A stretch of 64,000 nucleotides of DNA from UBA7803 sp963822255 (GTDB lineage: Bacteria; Pseudomonadota; Gammaproteobacteria; Pseudomonadales; Azotimanducaceae). The notes beneath the pieces were generated by a model that did no database searches, was not told the DNA's origin, and saw only the letters and a list, made by a program, of their open reading frames with translations. The DNA lies in NCBI GenBank assembly GCA_963822255.1, contig CAWGGV010000005.1:1-64000 (forward strand), written 5' to 3'. This document shows positions 24,876-33,707 of the stretch, in pieces (position 1 is the stretch's first letter; each line of letters opens with the position of its first letter). The translations under genes and the position numbers were made by a program.

Positions 24876-25595
24876 TGGCTCGGCACCGGCCAGATCCGCT
24901 CCACCGCGCCGAACGGCGGAACGTCCATGCGCACGACGATGGCCGCGAGCTGATTGCGGGATTGCGGGGATTGCTGCCGATGCCGCCGGCCGGAGCGCCG
25001 GGGAATGCTGCCCGGGATCGCCGCTGCCGGTGGGATCGCCGCTGCCGGTGGGATCGCCGCTGCCGCTGGGATCGCCGCCGACCGCCGCGGCGCTGGACGC
25101 CACCGGCCAGAAGCTGTGCTCGTTGCCGGAGGCGTCCACCGCAGAGAACTCGACCTGCTGGACGTTGGAGAGGAGCTTCTGCAGCACGGGCTGGGTATCC
25201 GGCGTGCGATCCAGCACGTTCCAGTACTCCCGGTAGAGGGCGTCGTCCTGAATGACGTAGCCGACCCGCTGTACCTCCGAGCGCCGCTGGTCCAGCGGAT
25301 TGCGCCAGCCGAGGCGGGTGAACTCGATGAGCCCGTCGGCGCCGATGAGGGTAGGCGCGAGGGGATCGCCGAGTTGGTCGCGCACCGGGCGGTTCACCAG
25401 CTCGAGGATGTCGCGCTGCATGATCTGCATGGCCCGCTGCACTTCGATCAGCCGTCCACCCCGCTCACTCATCACCTGCTGATTGTCGATCACCCGGCTG
25501 ACGATCCGGCTCGAGATCACGCCGATAATGGCGAACACCGCGAAGACGATGAGCATCTCGATGAGGGTGAAGCCGCGGCTGACAGGTCGCTTCAC
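24872..25595 (-). CDS. gspJ: Type II secretion minor pseudopilin J, with Gly-Asp-Pro repeats, frameshifted
   Basis: GspJ is a minor pseudopilin. The prepilin motif is VKRPVSRG-FTLIEMLIVFAVFAI, and the mature part has RAMQIMQRDILELVNRPVRD and DGLIEFTRLGWRNPLDQRRS. The middle carries a low-complexity GDPTGS repeat. Shortly after it, near 25005, the frame shifts to give LAAIVVRMDVPPFGAVERIW PVPSQ at the C-terminus. The GTG start at 25595 follows the gspI stop directly; ATG 25613 would overlap gspI by 17 bp. Length and motifs are otherwise normal. Confidence 0.83.
25019..25073 (-). repeat. 18-bp tandem repeat in gspJ
   Basis: Three copies of an 18-bp unit (GGGATCGCCGCTGCCGGT on the plus strand, the last one altered) encode GDPTGS repeats in the mature pseudopilin. 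Confidence 0.8.
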
Positions 25596-25596
25596 G

Positions 25597-25992
25597 TCAG
25601 TAACGCCCCACAAAGGCGGTGACGGTATCGATGGGCCCCACTTCCCGGCCGTCTTCCATCACCATCACCGTCAGGTTCACCCGGCGCAGCAGCGGGAACG
25701 AGGTTTCCACCACCTCGCTCTTGACCACCCACTCCCGTCCTCCCATCTCCAGCCGATTGGTGTCCGTTCCGGTGCTCAGCGGCTCCGTGGTCGTCCGCCG
25801 CGACAGACGCAGGCGGTTGAGCTGATTCTCCGCCACCCAGTGGGCCACCGTGCGCCGTTCCAGGCTGTACGTCTGGTTGACCACGCTGCCGATCCGCGAC
25901 GTGACGGAAAAGCCGAGGATGGCGAACACCACCAGGGCGATGAGCACCTCCACCAGGGTGAACCCCCCCGGCATCCGCACGCCGCTGGTCAC
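25597..25992 (-). CDS. gspI: Type II secretion minor pseudopilin I
   Basis: The prepilin motif is MPGG-FTLVEVLIALVVFAILG with the conserved Glu at mature position 5. Downstream, TVAHWVAENQLNRLRLSRRT and EWVVKSEVVETSFPLLRRVN follow the GspI pattern. The GTG start at 25992 overlaps the gspH stop (GTGA); ATG 25974 is an alternative. The product, about 131 residues, is of normal length and should form the tip complex with GspJ and GspK. Confidence 0.9.
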   Translation of the reverse strand: MTSGVRMPGGFTLVEVLIALVVFAILGFSVTSRIGSVVNQTYSLERRTVAHWVAENQLNRLRLSRRTTTEPLSTGTDTNRLEMGGREWVVKSEVVETSFPLLRRVNLTVMVMEDGREVGPIDTVTAFVGRY

Positions 25993-26504
25993 GGCAGCTC
26001 CTCCCGTTCGGCCTCGGCGCGTGAGATGCCGTCGGAGGTGATGCGCCATCCGGGCGAATTCCACTCAGGCACCATGTAGAGGGTGAACGGGGTCACTTCG
26101 CCGCTGGAGAACAGGATGATCTTCGGCAGGTCCTGGTCGTCGGCCATGGTCTTCGGCCCTTCGGCCTTCACCTTGAGCTGCACGTTGTCCAGGATCTCGA
26201 CGTGGCCGAAAGGCCGCTCGGTGCGCGGTGCCCAGGTGCCTTTGTCCGGATCGAACTCGACGAACTCGACTTTGTCCGGCTCTACATAAAGGCCCCACTC
26301 CCGATTGCGCTGAAGCGCGTACTGCCGCGCCAGCTCGATGGTATCGGCGAGTTGCTGAGCGCTGCCCTTCAGGCGCTGCTGGGTATCGGCGCCGGTGAAT
26401 CCGAGGATGACGGTGCTGGCAAGAACGCCCACCAGCACCAGCACCACCAGCAGCTCGACCAGGGTAAAGCCGGGCTGCCGCCGCGCGGCGGGCCCCGGAA
26501 CGAT
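25989..26504 (-). CDS. gspH: Type II secretion minor pseudopilin H, start unclear
   Basis: The prepilin motif RRQPG-FTLVELLVVLVLVGVLA and the segment SAQQLADTIELARQYALQRN followed by EWGLYVEPDKVEFVEF identify GspH. The reading frame between the gspG stop and the prepilin motif contains no ATG, GTG or TTG. The first codons after the gspG stop are ACG ATC GTT, so the start given here (ATC 26504) is only the position where it should be. A missing base near the start is as likely as a non-standard initiation codon. Confidence 0.8.
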   Translation of the reverse strand: MVPGPAARRQPGFTLVELLVVLVLVGVLASTVILGFTGADTQQRLKGSAQQLADTIELARQYALQRNREWGLYVEPDKVEFVEFDPDKGTWAPRTERPFGHVEILDNVQLKVKAEGPKTMADDQDLPKIILFSSGEVTPFTLYMVPEWNSPGWRITSDGISRAEAEREELP

Positions 26505-26509
26505 CGTTC

Positions 26510-26935
26510 CTAATCCTCGTATTCGATGTCGGCATTGATGCCTTCGCCGCCCTCGGCGCCGTCGGCGCCGAGAGACTTCAGGCGATAGCCGTCCGGGGTG
26601 CGCTCGTAGACGTAGGGGGAACCCCAGGGATCCGTGGGCAGGTGCTTGATATAGCCATCCGGATTGTAGTTTTTGGGCTCCGGAAAGCCATCGGGCTTGT
26701 CCACCAGCGCCTGCAGACCCTGGTCCGTGGACGGGTACTGGAAGTTGTCCAGACGATAGACGTCGAGGGCGTTGGAAAGGTTGCGCAGATCGCTCTGGGC
26801 CGCCGTCACCCGGGCCTGATCCGGGCGACTCAGCAACCGCGGCACGATCAGCGCACCGAGGATGCCGATGATGACCATGACGATCAGGATTTCGATGAGG
26901 GTGAAGCCACCCGTGCGTCGCATGCTGCTTCTCAT
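26510..26935 (-). CDS. gspG: Type II secretion major pseudopilin G
   Basis: GspG forms the pseudopilus shaft. The 141-residue protein has the prepilin motif RRTGG-FTLIEILIVMVIIGILG, then the conserved VPRLLSRPDQARVTAAQSDL, LDNFQYPSTDQGLQALV and IKHLPTDPWGSPYVYERTPD with the Ca2+-site region near the end (SLGADGAEGGEGINADIEYE). ATG 26935 or 26920 may be used. It is 99 bp after gspF and is intact. Confidence 0.95.
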   Translation of the reverse strand: MRSSMRRTGGFTLIEILIVMVIIGILGALIVPRLLSRPDQARVTAAQSDLRNLSNALDVYRLDNFQYPSTDQGLQALVDKPDGFPEPKNYNPDGYIKHLPTDPWGSPYVYERTPDGYRLKSLGADGAEGGEGINADIEYED

Positions 26936-27034
26936 CTGGGCTTGGAATCTCGCTTCAGTTGAATTGTAGCCATTGGTGGGTACGGCGATGACATTCCAGC
27001 CGAGGCCGCTCGCGGCGGACCGACCGCTTGGAAG

Positions 27035-28246
27035 TCAGACGAGCTGATTCATGTTCAGGATGGGAAGGAGGATTGCCATCACGATGAACATCACGAGACC
27101 TCCCATCACCACCAGCATCAACGGCTCGAACAGCCGCACCAGAGTCGTGACGATGCGTTCCACTTCCGTCTGTTGATAGTCGGCTACCTTGGCCAGCATC
27201 GTGTCCAACTCGCCGCTGGATTCCCCGCTGGCCACCATGTGCAGGAGCATCGGCGGGAAGTGGCCGGCCCCTTCGAGGGCCACCCGCAGGCTCGAGCCTT
27301 CGCTCACCCGCTGAGTGGCATCCGCCAGTCGCCGTTGCAGCCATTTGTTCGACACCACCTCCGCGGCGATGTTCATCGCCTCCACCAGCGGAACGCCGCT
27401 GGACGTGAGGATGCTCAAGGTGTTGGCATAACGGGCGGCGTTGCTGCTGCGCGTGATCCGGGCCAGCAGCGGCATGCTGAGCTTCTGCCGGTCCCAGGCC
27501 AGGCGGACCGGCGGCTGGGCCAGCAGCCAGCGCCCGCCGGCAACGGCGCCGACCGCCAGCGCCAGCAGCAGCCACCAGTAGCCGCGGACGAAATCCGACA
27601 GGCCGATGAGGAACCGGGTGGACATCGGCAGCGCCCGGTCCATGTTCTGGAACACGCCCACCATCTGTGGGACCACGTAGACCATCAGCCCGGTGACGAT
27701 GGCGAAGGCGATGAACGTCAGCACCACCGGGTACAGCAGCGCCATCTCCACGTTGCGGCGGGATTCGAACTGCCGTTCCGTGTAGTTGGCCAGGTTCTCC
27801 AGCACCTTGTCGAGGTGGCCGGATTGCTCCCCGGCTGCCACCGTGGAGCGATACAGCTCGTTGAAGCTGCCCGGGTACTGAGCCATGCTCGACGCCAGCG
27901 AGTGGCCCTCCAGCACCCGGCTGCGGATGCCCATCACCGAAGCCCGGGCGTGCTGCTTCTCCGCCTGCTGGGCCACGGCCTGCAGCGCTTCCTCCACCGG
28001 CAGCCCGGCAGCAATGAGCGTGGCGAGCTGCCGGGTGATCAGCACCCGGTCCAACGGCCCGAGACGGCGAGCGAAGGTGAACCCGCCCCCGGAGCTGGTC
28101 TTGCGCTCCGAGGCCGGCTCGACGCTGAGCGGCACCAGCCCGCGATCCCGCAGAAGCTGGCGGGTCTGGCGAAGGCTGTCGGCTTCCAGCACCCCTTTCT
28201 TCTGCCGCCCCCGATCGTCGAGGGCGGCGTATTCGAACGCGGCCAT
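27035..28246 (-). CDS. gspF: Type II secretion inner-membrane protein F
   Basis: GspF is the polytopic platform protein. The N-terminus is typical (MAAFEYAALDDRGRQKKGVL, EADSLRQTRQLLRDRGLVPL). The protein has two cytoplasmic domains and three membrane helices (FIAFAIVTGLMVYVVPQMVG; YWWLLLALAVGAVAGGRWLL; LMLVVMGGLVMFIVMAILLP), with MVASGESSGELDTMLAKVAD before the last. ATG 28246 gives 403 residues, the usual size. In-frame codons further upstream come from the REP cluster and should not be counted. Confidence 0.95.
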   Translation of the reverse strand: MAAFEYAALDDRGRQKKGVLEADSLRQTRQLLRDRGLVPLSVEPASERKTSSGGGFTFARRLGPLDRVLITRQLATLIAAGLPVEEALQAVAQQAEKQHARASVMGIRSRVLEGHSLASSMAQYPGSFNELYRSTVAAGEQSGHLDKVLENLANYTERQFESRRNVEMALLYPVVLTFIAFAIVTGLMVYVVPQMVGVFQNMDRALPMSTRFLIGLSDFVRGYWWLLLALAVGAVAGGRWLLAQPPVRLAWDRQKLSMPLLARITRSSNAARYANTLSILTSSGVPLVEAMNIAAEVVSNKWLQRRLADATQRVSEGSSLRVALEGAGHFPPMLLHMVASGESSGELDTMLAKVADYQQTEVERIVTTLVRLFEPLMLVVMGGLVMFIVMAILLPILNMNQLV

Positions 28247-28265
28247 AGCGGCTAGCGAACCCCCT

Positions 28266-28489
28266 GTGGGAGCGGCCTCCCGGCCGCGATGCCTTGCTGC
28301 TGTGGGAGCGGCCTCCCGGCCGCGATTGCTTGCTGCTGTGGGAGCGGCCTGGGCGCGATTGCTGTTGTTGTGGGAGCGGCCTCCGGGCCGCGATTGCTTG
28401 TTGTTGTGGGAGCGGCCTCCCGGCCGCGATTGCCCAAGCCAAGATCGCGGCCGGGAGGCCGCTCCCACAGTGCAGGAGGTCGCTCCCAC
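28266..28489. repeat. REP cluster 3, between gspE and gspF
   Basis: Five direct copies start at 28266, 28302, 28338, 28370 and 28406. The third has a shortened stem (GCGGCCTGGGCGC). One inverted copy lies at 28444-28468 and a partial GGTCGCTCCCAC at 28477-28489. Spacers are short and T/G-rich (TTGCTGCT or TTGTTGTT). Confidence 0.9.
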
Positions 28490-28536
28490 AACTTTTACAC
28501 TGGGGGCCGTTGGCGCGAGCTGTCGGGGCGTTCACG

Positions 28537-30057
28537 TCAGTCTTCCAGGGTCACCCGCAGCACCTCCTGCACGGTGGTGACGCCCTCCAGCACCTTGTCG
28601 CGGCCGTCGTCGCGAATGCCGGGAGCTTTGCGCCGCGCATAGCCGGACATCTCGTGCTCCGAGACGCGGTCGTGGATGAGCTGACGCAGGGTGTCGTCGA
28701 TGGTGATGAGCTCGTAGATGCCGGTGCGCCCGCGGTAGCCGCTCTGCTGGCAGCTCTCACAGCCCACCGGCTCAAAGATCCGGCCTTCGGGCACCCGCAG
28801 AAACTGCAGCTCGCTGGGGCTCGCCGGGCGTGGCTTCTTGCACTCCGGGCAGAGCACGCGCACCAGGCGCTGGGCCAGCACGCCCACCAGGCTCGACGAC
28901 AGCAGGAACGGCTCCACCCCCATGTCCACCAGCCGGGTCAGCGCCCCCACCGCCGTGTTGGTGTGCAGGGTCGACATCACCAGGTGGCCGGTGAGACTGG
29001 CCTGCACGGCGATCTCGGCGGTCTCGAGGTCGCGGATCTCGCCGACCATCACCACGTCGGGATCCTGCCGGAGGATGGCCCGGAGGCCCCGGGCGAACGT
29101 CATGTCGGCTTTGGTGTTGACCTGGGTCTGGCCGATGCCCGGCAGGTTGTACTCGATGGGGTCTTCCACCGTCAGGATGTTGATGGTGGCCGTCGACAGC
29201 TCCGCCAGGGACGAGTACAGGGTGGTGGTCTTGCCCGAGCCGGTAGGGCCGGTCACCAGGAAGATGCCGTGGGGCTTGTTCACCACGTCCCGCAGCCGGT
29301 CCAGGGTCTTCGGATCCATGCCCAGGTTCTCGAGCCTGAGCCGGTTCGACTGCTTGTCGAGCAGGCGCATCACCACGCGCTCGCCGTTGCTTGACGGCAT
29401 GGTCGACACCCGCACGTCCACCTCCCGGCCGCCGATGCGCAGAGAGATGCGGCCGTCCTGGGGAATCCGTTTCTCGGCAATGTCGAGCCGCGCCATGACC
29501 TTGATCCGCGAGACCAGCAGAGGCGCGAGCTGGCGCTTCGGTTTGACCACTTCGCGCATGACGCCGTCGACCCGGAAGCGCACGACGAGCTCCTTCTCGA
29601 AGGTCTCGATGTGCACGTCCGAGGCGTTCTCGCGGATCGCTTCCGCCAGCAGCGCGTTGATCAGGCGGATGATCGGCGCATCGTCCTCCTGCTCGAGCAG
29701 ATCCTCCGTCTCGGGCACCGAGTCGGCCAGGCTGGCCAGATCCAGCTCGTCGCCCATGTCCTCGACCATCTGCCGCGCCGCCGAGCTGTCCCGCGCGTAG
29801 GTGCTGGCGAGCAAGGCCTCGAACTCCTCGTTGCTCACCATCCGCACCTTGATGGGCCGGCCCGCGAAGCGCTTGACCTCGGCCAAGGTGGTGAGCCCGG
29901 GCTGGGTCTTGCAGGCCACCACGGCGTGGCCGTCCGTTGTGGTCTCGTCCACGATCAGGGCCCCGAACCGCCGGGCGAAGGCGAACGGCAACAGGCGCGC
30001 GACTTCCCTGCCCGGCTGGATGGCGGTGTCGATCGCTTGCAGGCTTGGCTCACTCAT
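28537..30057 (-). CDS. gspE: Type II secretion ATPase E
   Basis: GspE is the cytoplasmic ATPase that drives pseudopilus assembly. The 506-residue protein has the N-terminal GspL-binding domain, then LLAEAIRENASDVHIETFEK, Walker A GPTGSGKTTTLYSSL, the Asp box ILTVEDPIEYNLPGIGQTQV, Walker B DPDVVMVGEIRDLETAEIA and the His box LTGHLVMSTLHTNTAVGALT. The zinc-type cysteines are in LCPECKKP and CESCQQSGYRGRTGIYE. It is the first gene of the gspE-M series here; gspC and gspD are not upstream, where the divergent pyrB begins. Confidence 0.96.
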   Translation of the reverse strand: MSEPSLQAIDTAIQPGREVARLLPFAFARRFGALIVDETTTDGHAVVACKTQPGLTTLAEVKRFAGRPIKVRMVSNEEFEALLASTYARDSSAARQMVEDMGDELDLASLADSVPETEDLLEQEDDAPIIRLINALLAEAIRENASDVHIETFEKELVVRFRVDGVMREVVKPKRQLAPLLVSRIKVMARLDIAEKRIPQDGRISLRIGGREVDVRVSTMPSSNGERVVMRLLDKQSNRLRLENLGMDPKTLDRLRDVVNKPHGIFLVTGPTGSGKTTTLYSSLAELSTATINILTVEDPIEYNLPGIGQTQVNTKADMTFARGLRAILRQDPDVVMVGEIRDLETAEIAVQASLTGHLVMSTLHTNTAVGALTRLVDMGVEPFLLSSSLVGVLAQRLVRVLCPECKKPRPASPSELQFLRVPEGRIFEPVGCESCQQSGYRGRTGIYELITIDDTLRQLIHDRVSEHEMSGYARRKAPGIRDDGRDKVLEGVTTVQEVLRVTLED

Positions 30058-30145
30058 GGGTGGGGGTCTCCAGAGCGGAGGAATACGGAGAAATCATAGC
30101 AGTCGCTCCCGTGCCGATTCACGATTAACATGGCGCCAGTTCCCA

Positions 30146-31174
30146 ATGCGCGAGATCGGCTTGAAGTTCGTCGGTGCCCACATCCTGTCGGTTGACCAGT
30201 TCGACCGCGGCGCCATTGCACGGGTGTTTGCGGTGGCGGACGAGATGGCGCCCTACGCCCACCGGCGGCGCATCACCCGGGTGCTGGAAGGCGCGATCCT
30301 GTCCAACATGTTCTTCGAGCCGAGCACCCGAACCCGCATTTCGTTCGGCTGCGCCTTCAACATGCTCGGCGGCGAGGTGAGGGAAACCACAGAGGTCAAA
30401 GCCTCTTCCCTGACCAAGGGTGAATCGCTGCATGATACCGCTCGGGTGCTCTCCGGATACAGCGACATCATCGCAATGCGGCACCCGGAGGCCGGTTCCG
30501 TGGCCGACTTCGCGAAAGCAAGCCGGGTGCCGGTGCTCAACGCCGGCGATGGGCCCAACGAACACCCGAGCCAGGCGCTCCTCGATCTGTACACCATTCG
30601 AAAAGAGCTGGAGAGCCGCGACCGCGGTGTCGACGGGCTGCGGATCGCGCTGGTGGGGGACCTTAAGTACGGTCGTGCGGTGCATTCCCTGTGCAAGCTT
30701 CTGACCTTGTACGACAACGTGCATTACAAGCTGGTAGCCCCCCCTGGGCTCGGGCTGCCGCCGGAGACCATCGAGGGTCTGCGGGCCAGTGGCCATCGGG
30801 TATCGGAGTACGATCAGCTGGAGCCGGGCATCGACCACGTGGACATCGTCTATGTGACCCGCACCCAGGAGGAACGTTTCCCCAGTCAGGAAGAAGCGGA
30901 TCGCTATCGGGGGTTGTTCCGGCTCAATCAGACCATTTACACCCAGCACTGCGAGCCGAACACGGTGATCATGCACCCCCTGCCCCGCGACAGCCGCGCC
31001 CAGGCCCAGGAACTCGACGACGACCTCATAGAGAACCCGAATCTGGCCATCTTCCGGCAGACGGACAACGGGGTGCTGGTGCGGATGGCGCTGTTCGCGC
31101 TGGTGCTGGACGTGGCAGAAGAGGTGCACGACCACGCCCAGCCGGTGACGTGGTACACGGCGAAACGGTTCTAG
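30146..31174 (+). CDS. pyrB: Aspartate carbamoyltransferase
   Basis: PyrB condenses carbamoyl phosphate with aspartate in pyrimidine synthesis. Carbamoyl-phosphate residues are visible in FFEPSTRTRISFGCAFNMLG and the later HPLPRDSRAQ; the aspartate loop region is KASSLTKGESLHDTARVLSG. Other conserved stretches are NAGDGPNEHPSQALLDLYTI and IALVGDLKYGRAVHSLCKLL. The 342 residues are slightly longer than most (about 310), with an extra tail LDVAEEVHDHAQPVTWYTAK RF. ATG 30146 is used; upstream codons in frame belong to the gspE region. It stands alone; REP cluster 4 follows. Confidence 0.92.
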   Translation: MREIGLKFVGAHILSVDQFDRGAIARVFAVADEMAPYAHRRRITRVLEGAILSNMFFEPSTRTRISFGCAFNMLGGEVRETTEVKASSLTKGESLHDTARVLSGYSDIIAMRHPEAGSVADFAKASRVPVLNAGDGPNEHPSQALLDLYTIRKELESRDRGVDGLRIALVGDLKYGRAVHSLCKLLTLYDNVHYKLVAPPGLGLPPETIEGLRASGHRVSEYDQLEPGIDHVDIVYVTRTQEERFPSQEEADRYRGLFRLNQTIYTQHCEPNTVIMHPLPRDSRAQAQELDDDLIENPNLAIFRQTDNGVLVRMALFALVLDVAEEVHDHAQPVTWYTAKRF

Positions 31175-31190
31175 CTAAGCCAGGTACAGC

Positions 31191-31280
31191 TCGCGACCGG
31201 GAGGTCGCTCCCACAGGAAGTCGACAGCAATCGCGACCGGGAGGTCGCTCCCACAGGTCGCTCCCACAGGTCGCTCCCAC
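31191..31280. repeat. REP cluster 4, after pyrB
   Basis: These are GCGACC/GGTCGC-stem copies. Two full inverted REPs are separated by a GGAAGTCGACAGCAA spacer, then two head-only units (GGTCGCTCCCACA) follow in tandem, and the GGAAGTCGAC spacer motif recurs at the end. Confidence 0.85.
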
Positions 31281-31305
31281 AGGAAGTCGACGCCACGGTT
31301 CGACG

Positions 31306-31764
31306 TTACTTCACCTTCGGCCGGCGCGCGGCCCAGCCCTTCGGCACCGACTTGTAGCCACGGCACTCGGCGAGGAACTTGGTGGCCTGCGCCCAGGCTT
31401 TCTCTGCGCCCAGGCGCTTGATGGAAAACTCGCGCACGTGGGATTTGCCACCAGTCTGCACCTGAACGCGGAACGCCGGAGACGGCCGCCGCACGACGTT
31501 GATGCCGCGTACTCCGGTGCTGTGCTTCTTGTCGGTGCTGGCTTCGCGGACCCGTTTGTCCCGGGCCTTTTCCTGCCGTTCCTGCCACTCATCGTCCAGG
31601 GTCCTGGCTTCTTTGCGGACCTGGCGCTGCTGGGTCTTGTTCAGCCCGATCAGGCTGAAGTACTGCTGGCGCAGCCGCCCGTCGATGCTGCGCGCGACCC
31701 GCAGGAGCTGTCCGTCATTGAGTTCGTATACCGCCAATATTCGCTCCCGTGAAAGTAATGCCAT
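31306..31764 (-). CDS. AP2-like small DNA-binding protein
   Basis: The 152-residue protein is highly basic. A helical N-terminal half (RSIDGRLRQQYFSLIGLNKT, then charged helices) leads to a C-terminal half (GVRGINVVRRPSPAFRVQVQ, EFSIKRLGAEKAWAQATKFL) that resembles AP2/ERF-type integrase-like DNA-binding domains, which also occur in phage homing endonucleases. It ends GWAARRPKVK. No partner gene is obvious: it lies between pyrB's REP cluster and etfA. The AP2 resemblance is by eye and moderate. Confidence 0.5.
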   Translation of the reverse strand: MALLSRERILAVYELNDGQLLRVARSIDGRLRQQYFSLIGLNKTQQRQVRKEARTLDDEWQERQEKARDKRVREASTDKKHSTGVRGINVVRRPSPAFRVQVQTGGKSHVREFSIKRLGAEKAWAQATKFLAECRGYKSVPKGWAARRPKVK

Positions 31765-31806
31765 GCACCCTGCCGCGCCCGGCGCCGGTCAGGGGGCTCC
31801 CTGCCA

Positions 31807-32736
31807 CTAGAGCCGTTCTTCCAGTTCCGGCAGTGCCTGGAACAGGTCCGCCACCAGACCGTAGTCGGCGACCTGGAAGATCGGGGCGTCCTCGTCCTTG
31901 TTGATGGCGACGATGACCTTGCTGTCCTTCATCCCGGCCAAGTGCTGAATGGCGCCGGAAATGCCAACGGCAATGTACAGGTCGGGCGCGACGATCTTGC
32001 CCGTCTGCCCTACCTGCATGTCGTTGGGCACGAATCCCGCATCCACTGCAGCCCGGGAGGCGCCGATGGCCGCTCCGAGCTTGTCCGCGATGCCTTCGAG
32101 CAGCTTGAAATTATCGCCGCTCTGCATGCCGCGGCCGCCGGAGATCACGACCTTCGCCGACGTCAGCTCGGGGCGCTCGCTGACGGCAATGTCGTCCTTG
32201 ACCCAGCTCGAGAGGCCGGCGTCATGCACTGCAGAGACGTCCTCGATGCTGGCCGAGCCGCCCTCGGCCGGAGCCGGGTCGTAGGCCGTGCCGCGCACCG
32301 AAACCACCTTCTTGCCGTCGCTCGCCTTGACCGTGGCGATGGCGTTGCCGGCGTAGATGGGACGCTTGAAGGTGTCGTCTGACACCACCTCGATGATGTC
32401 GGAGATCTGCGCGACGTCCAGTAGTGCCGCCACCCGGGGCAGGAAATTCTTGCCCACGGTCGTGTGCGCGGTCATCACGTGGCTGTAGTTGCCGGCAAGC
32501 TCCGTCACCAGCAACGCGAGATTCTCCGCCAGCGAGTGCCCATAGGCGGCGTTGTCGGCAAGCAGCACCTTGTTGACACCCGGCACCTTGGCAGCGGCCT
32601 CGGCCACGGCACGGCAGTTCTCGCCGGCGACCAGCACGTCGATGTCCCCGCCGACTTGCTCGGCTGCCGCGACCACCACGCGGGTAGCCGCGTTCAGGCT
32701 CTCGTTGTCGTGATCGGCTACTACCAGGATGCTCAT
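31807..32736 (-). CDS. etfA: Electron transfer flavoprotein alpha subunit
   Basis: EtfA, with EtfB, carries electrons from acyl-CoA and other dehydrogenases to the respiratory chain. The 309-residue protein has the C-terminal FAD-binding signature (IVAPDLYIAVGISGAIQHLA, then SKVIVAINKDEDAPIFQVAD) and the preceding SGGRGMQSGDNFKLLEGIAD. The N-terminal half is typical (MSILVVADHDNESLNAATRV). ATG 32736 overlaps the etfB stop (ATGA). It is intact. Confidence 0.96.
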   Translation of the reverse strand: MSILVVADHDNESLNAATRVVVAAAEQVGGDIDVLVAGENCRAVAEAAAKVPGVNKVLLADNAAYGHSLAENLALLVTELAGNYSHVMTAHTTVGKNFLPRVAALLDVAQISDIIEVVSDDTFKRPIYAGNAIATVKASDGKKVVSVRGTAYDPAPAEGGSASIEDVSAVHDAGLSSWVKDDIAVSERPELTSAKVVISGGRGMQSGDNFKLLEGIADKLGAAIGASRAAVDAGFVPNDMQVGQTGKIVAPDLYIAVGISGAIQHLAGMKDSKVIVAINKDEDAPIFQVADYGLVADLFQALPELEERL

Positions 32737-33485
32737 GGAATCACCTTCGCTTCGTTCTTCAGTTTCTCGACCAGCTCTTCGACGCTTTCAACTTTGATGC
32801 CACCTTTGCGCTCCGGAGGCGGTTCCACGGAAAGCACCTCCACGGTGGGCGCGAGGTTCACGCCCAACTCGTCCGGTGTGACCACGTCGAGCGGCTTTTT
32901 CTTGGCCTTCATGATGTTGGGCAGGGAGGCGTAGCGGGGCTCGTTCAGCCGGAGATCGGTGGTAACCACCGCCGGCAGGGTGATGGAAATGGTCTGCAGG
33001 CCGCCGTCGACCTCGCGGGTGACCTCCAGCTTGCCTTCTTCCACCTTGACCACGGATGCGAACGTCGCCTGGGACATGCCGGCGAGGGCAGCGAACATCT
33101 GCCCCGTCTGGCTGTTGTCGCCGTCGATGCTCTGCTTGCCGAAGATCACCACGTCGGCCTTCTCCCGCTCCTGCAGAGCCGCCAGAGCCTTGGCGATGCC
33201 GAGCGGTTGAGCATCCTCGTCGGTCTCGATGAGGATGGCGCGGTCGGCGCCGAGGGCGAGACAGGTCCGGAGCTGCTCCTGGGACGACTTGCTCCCCACG
33301 GAAACGGCGATTACCTCGTCCGCATTGCCCGCTTCCTTCATTCGCACCGCCTCTTCGATGGCGATCTCGCAGAACGGGTTAACCGACATCTTGACATTAT
33401 TGAGGTCGACGCCGCTCTTATCCGGCTTGACGCGCACTTTGACGTTGTAGTCAACCACACGCTTGACAGGAACCAATACCTTCAT
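32733..33485 (-). CDS. etfB: Electron transfer flavoprotein beta subunit
   Basis: The 250-residue EtfB is full length. It starts MKVLVPVKRVVDYNVKVRVK and has the AMP-site region DVVIFGKQSIDGDNSQTGQM. The C-terminal recognition segment is present (RYASLPNIMKAKKKPLDVVT). It is the first gene of the etfBA pair. An upstream extension to 33596 is not supported. Confidence 0.96.
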   Translation of the reverse strand: MKVLVPVKRVVDYNVKVRVKPDKSGVDLNNVKMSVNPFCEIAIEEAVRMKEAGNADEVIAVSVGSKSSQEQLRTCLALGADRAILIETDEDAQPLGIAKALAALQEREKADVVIFGKQSIDGDNSQTGQMFAALAGMSQATFASVVKVEEGKLEVTREVDGGLQTISITLPAVVTTDLRLNEPRYASLPNIMKAKKKPLDVVTPDELGVNLAPTVEVLSVEPPPERKGGIKVESVEELVEKLKNEAKVIP

Positions 33486-33707
33486 GCAGTGCCTCGAACG
33501 GTTCGGGTTAACAGGAGAAGCGAAGCAGTCAACCACCTGCGACTCAGACGGGCGGCTAACGCCCTCTGACTGCTTCGGAATCGTCGCCGGGCGCACACCG
33601 TGCGTCGGCTTGCGGTGGCCGGCCCTCGGCCGAGGGGTCCGTATTCTGGCTTGTGGTCGCCGGGCAGGTCAAGGCAACGCCCGCTGATGTCTCGTTGGCG
33701 GGCGCGC

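Noticed and set aside
28266..28489. CRISPR array
   Set aside because: The repeats are palindromic REPs of varying completeness with very short, similar spacers; there are no unique spacers or cas genes.
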